This document shows, one piece after another, positions 56,571-64,000 of a stretch of DNA of 64,000 nucleotides. Source of the stretch: Opisthorchis felineus (lineage: Eukaryota > Platyhelminthes > Trematoda > Opisthorchiida > Opisthorchiidae); assembly GCA_004794785.1 (NCBI GenBank), contig SJOL01006401.1:105551-169550 (forward strand), in the 5' to 3' direction. The notes beneath the pieces are model-generated. The model was not told the origin of the DNA and made no database searches. It saw nothing but the letters and a program-made list of their open reading frames with translations. Every line of letters starts with the position of its first letter. The stretch's first letter is position 1. The translations under genes and the position numbers were made by a program.

Positions 56571-58091
56571 CTGTAGTTGAGAGGAAAAATGTACTCCCGC
56601 ATGCTTTATTCCAGTAGCAGATTGCCGGAACGAATCCGCACACGGTCCAGCATAGTTAGCGTATAAAGTCCTGCTTCCGTGTTGGTGGAATATGTTTTAT
56701 TTTCGCGATTGGGTCTGTAGTTTCATCATAAATTTGTGGGTCTTCACGGGTCAGGAATCCCCTAGCTTGCATTATATGTAAGTAAATACAAGTCAAAGAT
56801 AACAACACGAAACTGTTGGCATTTATGGTTGATCATGACATGTATTAGGTCAACTTTGCGGTAGATAGTTTCCGAACCATGCTGTAGTCGGGCGGAGTCT
56901 GTCGGTGTGCCGGTCGAAGATTTTAGTCTGAATTCACTTGCAAATCACTGATATGCTACGCTAAACTGCTGGGACATTGTGTCAATGTGTAGGTAAAATA
57001 TTATTGGATCCAGCACTGCCCAATGTAAGACGCCACCTCTTACTCTGAACAGTGGTGAATCAAGATCCTTTTAGGTTCACAGCAAAGCACCAATCCGCCG
57101 TCAAGTCTACCAGAATTATTGGAACACTGAAAACAAATGGTATTCTGAGAGGTACAAAGATAACCTTTTTAACTCCGTGAAAAGCAAATCACTGGGTTGC
57201 CATGCTGGAACTCTCGGGAACCCCAAATAAAGAACGCTCAACGCAAAAAAAGTAGCTGAAACAATTTGGATACTCCGTTAGCGTATTGCACCAATTAGAA
57301 CAGCTGATGCGTTAAGTCAACAGTTTTGAAACTGGCGTGTCTAAGGGTTTAGAGTAGTTCACCTTTAAGCCTTCAGGAAACGTGGTGCTCTGCCACCAAA
57401 TATCACGGTAAACATAAGGTTCTCAGGGTTTCTTCTGTTAGATGGCAGTCACATGATTGCGTCAACCCATGTCAAGCTGATTAGAGTCCCGATGAAGTTG
57501 AATCGGTCAGAATTAGGAAGTTGTGCCACTGAACTTCTCTCCTCGTCGCGAAGACACGAGCGTAAACTTGTGGATAGAAATGTGACTCTTAGTTGCATAA
57601 TATAACATATCCCACCTCAAGTTTCCGTGACGACCTGTGTAACACAGTAGACGGACAAGCATGGCAAGAACTAACATATGAGTTGCGAATCCACACCAGA
57701 TCAATTTTTAAGATGGGAACCAGTGAGACCAAATACGTTTTTGTGGCTCCTACCTGTCAGTGCACCGGTGCCTGGTCGAAAATTTCCAAGAGAGTGGTGG
57801 CAATCTTTTTAATAAGCATATGCGTGTTGCCCTGGCGCCGAGTAGATGGAAACTGTGAATTGGTTTTCGTCCACCCGTGTGCCCATGTTCGACTTGTTTT
57901 GGCTGAATAACTCTGAGTGGTGTTGCGTGTACGTGCGCCTGTGCTGATTCACCATAGCTTACACAACTAACAGTAGAATTTGTCCGGTAGCCAGATTAAC
58001 TGCACCACTGCGGTTAACCCAGTCATCCGCTGTGAGCGTGATCTGGACGTGGACGTAAGATAGCTTTCATAGGTCACGGACCTCTACATAG
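56571..58091. other. No gene confidently recognised
   Basis: A frame at 57593-57910 includes one hydrophobic helix (VVAIFLISICVLP), without splice support. Confidence 0.3.
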
Positions 58092-58202
58092 ATGTTCGAC
58101 AAAGGCGCCGTCCGGGCCAAACTGTCAAATATTTTTCGACACAGTGTAGCAAGCTCTCTACTTAATCAGGCAGGTGTTAGCGCCTACACTCTAGCTCCAA
58201 TA
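58092..58202 (+). CDS. Possible first exon with mitochondrial-type N-terminus
   Basis: ATG at 58092, 37 codons (MFDKGAVRAKLSNIFRHSVA, SSLLNQAGVSAYTLAPI), then an excellent GTAAGT donor at 58203 in phase 0. The basic amphipathic start could be a mitochondrial targeting sequence. Two candidate next exons near 58559 and 58589 use different frames, so the continuation is unresolved. Confidence 0.33.
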
Positions 58203-59698
58203 GTAAGTCGTATATTGCTCAATGGCATTCGTTTTCATCAAATTATCTGGGAAAGAGTGTGGCATGAGGCGCATAGCCTGCGCCGGCGTTTTAGTGACCA
58301 AACGGCTATACTCGACAGCTCATCAGTATGCGGTTTTGTGAGTTCGAACTGGCCCACCCTAACAGAGGCCGTAATCAGCAAATGTGGCAGTCCCCTTGCT
58401 TGACATCAATGGACACTAGTCCAACAAGCCTGATCTTTTCAAACTTATAATTATCAATCACTCTGTGAAGCTAGAGACGGAAAGGCGTGCCGGGGAGTTC
58501 AACTATATTGAGAAAACTAACATGTAAGTCGTCCAGCTGTGATACGGCTAACTCTTTGTTTAGAAAAACGCACCTCGTTGCAGTGGCTCACAGATCAGGT
58601 TTGGGTGCTAAATGCGCATCTTATGATCAGCAGCTTTGCGCCCAAACCACTAGGCGATTTTGGCTTCTGAAAATTAGTTTCGAAAAAATCATTGGATCTT
58701 TTGAAAGGTTCATGCAATACACTTGGCTCACCCGTTTGAAATTTTAGTTGATAGAGAGGAAAGGCCGTTATGGGTCAACACGGGTCACAACCAACTTTGT
58801 GTTGACAAAACTGCGGATGGAAGCATAACCACAGGGGAGCGAATATAAGTAGCCACCAGATGCCAACTGACATATAACGCTAATGATAACCAACAGTGAC
58901 GAAATGTTAAGAAAAATGCTTTGGCGCAAATGGGAAACTAGGGGTACCCTACGCATATCAGACGCTGCGTATTCCTAGTTTTATAAGGTCCGCGGCACTG
59001 GGCTCAAGTGAAATTGTACAAAAATCGGTGTGCTGGTTACTCGTACACCGGCTTCTTTCTCCAGGGAAGGATTTAAAATAGCCAGGTAGAGAGGTATATT
59101 TGATTGGTTATCAGCTATTTCGGATTGTCGCGAGGATACCGTGCATTGCCGGGATGTGGTGGCTTTTAAACCTTTACGAAACACTGGGCCATACCTGATA
59201 GGACAGTATTTGTGCAATACTTCCTATTTATCACCGGTTTGAGCGGCCAGTGACCTAACTATCCATATCCTAGCTACTTAGATCTGGGTTGAAACTGTTA
59301 ATTTTGTGTGTTCAGTGGTCTGGATCATGTTAACATCCTGCTTCTGAGGTTACTCACAGTTGAGAAATTACTCGGTTTCTTTACGTGCGTGCAGAAGCAG
59401 TCACGATAGACACTATTTGATGCATCAGCTGCCACATCTTGTGTAATCCTCCTCAACTTCCGGAAAAAGCAGAGACTACACAGATGTCACAACAGGCTGA
59501 TCGGAGTTCAACTGTGGGCGAGCCAAGTTGACGCACCGTTCGCATCCGGAATTTGCTCCCCGATCAAGTCGCCAAGGCCACAAAGTCAGCCGAATTCGCT
59601 ATATGCTTAAAAAATGGAATTTGGCTTGAAGCGAATTCGTCTTGTAGACCATTGTGTGCCGAGTTATATACAGTCAACGATGTTGGGGGCACATCCGG
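58203..59698. other. No gene confidently recognised
   Basis: The candidate second exon(s) of the 58092 gene lie at 58559-58747. A minus frame at 58981-59217 looks weakly coding but lacks splice or domain support. Confidence 0.3.
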
Positions 59699-59905
59699 TT
59701 AATATGCAGGAGTTTTACAAGATGCGTGTTGTTGTTGCCACGATAGTTTTGCAATACGATATTTTGCAGTGGAATACACAGTAAGTTGGATCAAAGCAAG
59801 CTCTTCCAGCTCCTCGAACAAACGAATATTGCTTCCGGATAATAAGTTTACAACGACCTGTGGATATTCGTAAAATTCTTCTGTGGTGTTGGAACAAATG
59901 GATGA
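59699..59905 (-). CDS. Terminal exon, unknown helical protein
   Basis: Acceptor CATGTTACTCTGACAG, then 68 codons in phase 0: NTTEEFYEYPQVVVNLLSGS, NIRLFEELEELALIQLTVYS, TAKYRIAKLSWQQQHASC, then stop. A GTAAAA donor after CASC is an alternative end. The alternating helix-like pattern and lack of stops argue for coding. The two other frames are less protein-like. Confidence 0.42.
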   Translation of the reverse strand, partial: SSICSNTTEEFYEYPQVVVNLLSGSNIRLFEELEELALIQLTVYSTAKYRIAKLSWQQQHASCKTPAY

Positions 59906-60380
59906 CTGTCAGAGTAACATGTTCTCACGCGAGGTCCCACCAATCCGGTTTGTGGTTTGGCTCGCGGAGAGAAAAAATTCCTTGTTGTCCGGAGTTACTC
60001 GGCCCTGCTTAGTGACACCAACACGGCTTGTTGACACTTAAAAATATACATTGACATGGCCACACGCTGTGTCTGTGTGACAGTTGCGACATTCACAAAT
60101 TGAAAACCTAGCTTCTAACTGTGAAAATTGTTGAGGCATTTCAACACCCGGTAAAACCTCATTTTGTCGTACCTACGTGCTATTCTTGCCTTTCGGTCAC
60201 GACTGACCCTAGAAAAGCCGAGGGAGCTGCGATAAGAGAGAGCACTGAATGTTAGATGTCCATGATGGATTTTATGCAGGGATAAATGTAACCCTCACTC
60301 ATATGGCTCTTTTGTTTGCACATGTAGCATACGCAAAACCAAGCGATCCCTAAGAGGCATGAGAATCTATCGTAGAACCC

Positions 60381-60893
60381 CTATATATCGCTGTAACCAT
60401 AGCCGTTAGATTCCAGGAGAAATTGCAACGATCCCAATTCATCATCTAAGCGCTTGATGCGGTCCTCCAAAGCTAGCGCTTTCAGAATAAATATCTTGAA
60501 GGCCATATAAGAGCACCAACTGCCTAAAGAAAGCCAAAACCAATGTAGAGTGCGTCTTTTCTAAACTGTAATTGACAAGCATTCTATAAATTTGAACGAC
60601 TTCTCAGCGAACCGTCTGCAAACTTACTGAACAATGTGACACCATTGGCTGCTGCGTCTACATTTTAGATCTTGATGGTTGAGCGAGAAGCGACTGACCA
60701 CTGCCACAATCACGTGCGAGTTAGGCTTGCTGGCTGCTGCGGCGCCTAATTTCTGGCGCTTAGACGGTTCTGGAGTAGAGTTCCGGCCTAAAACTTCCAC
60801 CATAATATTTTGTTGCAGCTTTGAAGTAAGGTTTCCATCTGTTGTGGGCCGGTGGGTCGTGTTCGATTGGTGCTGTTCGTAGTGGACAGCCAT
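60381..60893 (-). CDS. Unrecognised gene: nuclear-type N-terminus plus coiled-coil end
   Basis: Exon 1 starts at ATG 60893 (context AACATGG, in-frame stop upstream). It reads KLQQNIMVEVLGRNSTPEPS then KRQKLGAAAASKP, with a basic KRQK cluster. The last exon (60523-60381) follows TTTGGCTTTCTTTAG and reads SYMAFKIFILKALALEDRIK, RLDDELGSLQFLLESNGYGY, SDI, stop. It needs one base from exon 1, supplied by a donor at GTAGAC (after NHQDLK). A stronger GTAAGT donor further on (60632) is in another phase and would give a different short end. The exon 1 region is the start of a GC-rich stretch to 61300 that may be the promoter. Confidence 0.42.
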
Positions 60894-61559
60894 GTTTAAT
60901 CTTCAACGAAATATACGGTGGAGATTTCGCAGGAAGGCCGAGTTCCATATTTGGTTTGCGTGTCTACATACCTGGCTGGGCGGAAGTAAATTTTGTGCAG
61001 TCTTTCGCCGCACCAAGGAAAAGTGCGTCTCTGTATGCATTTTGGGGTCGTCGCCGGAGCAGCAAGCGGGCGTGCCGTCGAATATTTCATCCACCAGTAG
61101 GTTGCGCCGACCGAGTTGCATTTTTTGGGCGGATGATATCATAAGGTGCTCGAATCCTCTTTTGAGAGAATGCATCTGCTCTTGGCACTTTCTCAGGTGA
61201 ACTCTGGGTCGGCGTCCTGTGATGCGTCACCACAGTCTTTGCAAAACGCCCGTCAGTGTCTCGTCTGGCTGTTTGAATGTGGATAAATTGGCGGCTAACG
61301 GACACGAGTTACACTGTACCTCAGACAAAACCTCAGGAATTCCGAGGATATATTGAATGGATTGGATTTCAGTGAAGGAACTTCCGGCCACCTGTTATAA
61401 GCGCCTACTGCGACCGAAAATTCCAAGCACCGACTGAACTCTTACAAGCCATGTAAAGCTGGGACAAGGGTTCGGTCAGCCACAACCGCAGGTACGCTTT
61501 CACGGAGACTTCGGAGCATTGCATACTGCAGGCAAGTTTTGAAGTCTTACTCAATCAAG
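60894..61559. other. GC-rich stretch, possible promoter
   Basis: Long overlapping frames occur on both strands because stops are rare in this composition. None carries a recognisable domain. Confidence 0.3.
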
Positions 61560-63110
61560 TATTTAATCATAAGCTGACAGGCAGCCTTCATAGATATTCT
61601 CTATTGTCTTGGTTCCTGGGTGCTCCTCGTGAAACTGCCTCAACACCGCTGAATATAGCTTCCTCGGAATAATAAGGCGCTCTGAGATGAAGGCATCTGT
61701 CGATTGGTGGTAGGTTCTTACGCCTCCTGAAGTAGGGTGACAATTCTTATCGTATATATGCGCGGTTACTGGCTGTGGTGGTGCTTGATGACATGCGCAG
61801 CACCTGGTTTGGTCATAGCCTGGCTTGAGGTATCATCAGACACGGAGTGGGTGCGAACTGCTTCTGGCACCAAGTGGTGAACACCCGGCTTCATGGCAAT
61901 TTTTCTTACTAGGACGACCTCTGATCCTGGCCTGACTGCATCACTGGGTCGGTGCGTCAAAGGCTGGTGGTTCAGTGGCACTTGAGGCTGAAGTAACATC
62001 CCAGCAGCAGAGTGGCCCAGCGCTGAACACGTTTGGCGGTAGACAATGAGATTCTCATCTCCGAGCCTAAAACCTCAAATGATTTCTGATCGACTGGTCA
62101 GATGAACTGACGACAAAGGAACATTTTTCATCCCATTCATTCATTCGTTTCATTTCATTGTTTTTGATGGAAAAAATCGCTGAATTTCTTCTCCACTTTT
62201 ACATGAGTGATACTAGGGATCTGGCCACATGTTCAATCGCCTTCAGATTGCTGCTGAATAATAAACGCGAGATGGTCGTGCCGAAGCTGTAGCTTGGTGC
62301 ACCTTAGTATACAACGATTTCCGGTGACGGATCATAGTACGGATGTGACGGAGTCGAACCACTTTGACACAATTCTTACCATGTCCACTAGCGAGCCATA
62401 GGGAGTATGTGGTCCAGTGGTCTTCGAAAACGATACGTGACTGGCAGAAATGAGGTGTCGATTAGGGTTGATGAGACACAGGGACGGGTTGACGGATGTA
62501 ACGTCCGTAGATGCTGACTTGTTTTCGATGGTGCCACTGTTTGCCGCAATTAGTGGGGGTTACAAGTCATTATTGCCGGAGTGTCCAACTGTGTAGCAAA
62601 ACCGGAACAAATGCATGTGTTAAATTATTTCGGTATCGTTTTCATGAGCTGTTAAAATAGAGATGGCACCTTTTTCATGCCGAAAACAGTTGGGTATTAT
62701 GGAACAGCCAGTGGCTCTTACTAATTATCAAACTTTCCGGGGATTCCTCTGCAACCTCAGCTTTCAGTCACGTCCCGGCCAAAGCAATGATTGCAAAGCG
62801 CTTGCCAAATTCCTTTACGCAAACAAACCATCTTGAGGTAGCAGGGTGCACTGATTGGTGTCCAGAGCTGCAGCTGGGCTCGCTGACCTTTTTTACCAGT
62901 GAGGTTGATGCCAGGTGGCCGGCGGTTGGAGAACACCAGGCTTCTGATATCCATCCGGTCACTGGCCAGCCCTGAGCGGACCGCGCATGGTACTGAGCGT
63001 TTTGGCTTGAAAACTGATCCGTCTTTCGGAGGAGAAGGCACGTTTCTGCTCTCGCGCATGAGCGCCGTCCAAGTGCATTGGCCAAAATGGGTGAATAGTG
63101 TTGCAGATAC
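61560..63110 (-). pseudogene. Decayed Ty3/gypsy pol region
   Basis: Reading leftwards, reverse-transcriptase traces SVFKPKRSVP, FSNRRPPGIN..KK, EFGKRFAIIALAGT and AEVAEESPESLIISK match the order FRPKRPVP, FSNWATPIV-KK, GKxFxxIDLADAYL, VEEESRxLLTI. Further on, near 61690-61600, ISERLIIPRKLYSAVLRQFH then EEHPG matches the H2C2 domain of gypsy integrases. All frames are broken. No LTRs were identified. Confidence 0.6.
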
Positions 63111-64000
63111 TCAAGTGAACATTTGGAAAACTGAGTTTGCGCAAAGTCACTTCCGGATGCTGCTGCATGAGTTAGCAAGTAGTAATAATTGTATTTATCA
63201 GTTAATTCGGCCCGTCAGACATTCCAAATGTTTTATGCCACGTTGGCATATCCTCCTGTTGCATGTGCTTAGGCGTAAGAGACACCAAACATGTGAAGCA
63301 GTCGATCTCGCCGGCCATTTTCGGCTAACCACTTAAAACGTGGTAAGTACATTGTTCATTTGAATCCAGTTGAGGTGTGCCATTCTCTCTCTACGTTCTT
63401 TTGCTAGGCAACATGATACTTGAATACTTATCCACTCGCAGATGCTCAAGAGTTCCTTTGATGCACACTTTCACAAACATTTTCGTCAACTGAACTAAGC
63501 CTTGATTGTCGTCATCACTGGGCCGGACCGCATTTTATGAGCTGCAGGTCGTGCAATATCAGGCTTTGGCTCCTGTAATGGAAAGCTTTTTGGGCCTTCA
63601 ACGACTGTGTCGGGTACCTCCATAACACCCAAACCGGGATCAGGGAGCAGAACATCACTCACCCAAACAGCGGAGGATTTTGAAGGGTGGGCCGCGTCCC
63701 CAGCCAGGCTCGCTCTCGGAATTTAATGGGATTGTGTAATTCATTGCGTGTACATAATTGCTAGGAGTAGTAAGTGCTTCACCGTTCATAGCCATGTCAT
63801 GTCTCCAGTTGGTGAACCGTTGACACCTGGTTGTGTGGATCCGCAACTGTACATCAGCCTCTGCTGAATTCTGCGAAGAACTCAGTTCCCGATATCTACA
63901 TTTCTGGACAAAAAGCATGATGATACAAAAACGAATAGGTACCGCGTTGTTGAGCTGAGCCTGAAAAGCTCAAATTCTCTACTGACAACACGGGAGAATA
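63111..64000. other. No gene recognised
   Basis: A minus frame at 63655-63918 could be upstream sequence of the gypsy element. No motif is recognised. Confidence 0.3.

Noticed and set aside
60842..61305. Several overlapping plus and minus frames of 70-100 codons
   Set aside because: GC-rich sequence with few stops; frames overlap on both strands, none with a domain.
62899..63336. 145-codon plus-strand frame
   Set aside because: Antisense to the decayed gypsy reverse transcriptase, which has recognisable motifs on the minus strand.
1..64000. CRISPR arrays, bacterial operons, phage or integron features
   Set aside because: No repeat-spacer pattern, no ribosome binding sites or operon-like frames. 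The gene structure is eukaryotic throughout.

Overview
The window is eukaryotic nuclear DNA, almost certainly from a parasitic flatworm, and more likely a fluke than a tapeworm. The reasons are: genes cut into short exons by GT-AG introns, several of them only 31-50 bp long; a polyadenylation signal followed within 30 bp by a strong 3' splice site and the next gene, as in flatworm spliced-leader operons; two degenerate lineages of RTE-like LINEs; a Penelope-like element; and small repeats carrying a hammerhead ribozyme beside a tRNA-like head, the layout of the schistosome Sm-alpha family. The species is not claimed. There are no bacterial operons, rRNA genes, intact tRNA genes or CRISPR arrays.

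Layout. 1-1172: 5' end of an RTE-like LINE ('LINE-B'), minus strand, endonuclease frame still open. 1437-2092: complete TM2D2 gene. 2204-2369 and 16893-17542: two exons of a PAGR1 (PTIP-associated protein 1) homologue, joined in phase across a 14.5 kb intron. That intron holds a three-layer nest of LINEs (3486-9867), a Penelope-like element (about 12540-13500) and much unassigned sequence. 17772-17880: hammerhead repeat just past the PAGR1 stop codon. 19630-23660: nearly full-length copy of a second LINE family ('LINE-A'), minus strand, with in-frame 72-bp coding repeats. 24933-26900: decayed LINE-B. 28735-29507 and 32450-32885: two minus-strand genes of unknown function with consistent splice phases. 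31120-31490: two hammerhead-SINE copies in inverted orientation. 33884-33926: a third hammerhead-like motif from another family.

38335-48821 holds scattered exons (38335-38512 -, 45764-46008 +, 46146-46367 -, 48695-48821 -), a CCDC74/CCDC92-type coiled-coil gene (47969-48485 -) and LINE fragments (39430-39800, 44452-44988, 47600-47870). 52568-60893 holds further short genes or exons on both strands, mostly unrecognised. 61560-63110 is a decayed Ty3/gypsy pol region, minus strand.

Working together: TM2D2 and PAGR1 lie head to tail, with 111 bp between stop and start codons. They look like a two-gene spliced-leader transcription unit. TM2D2 is a membrane protein of the Notch-linked TM2D family; PAGR1 is a nuclear adaptor of KMT2C/D histone methyltransferase complexes. 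I see no functional link beyond the shared transcript. Most other coding calls rest on open frames plus matching splice phases, not on homology, and are scored low for that reason.
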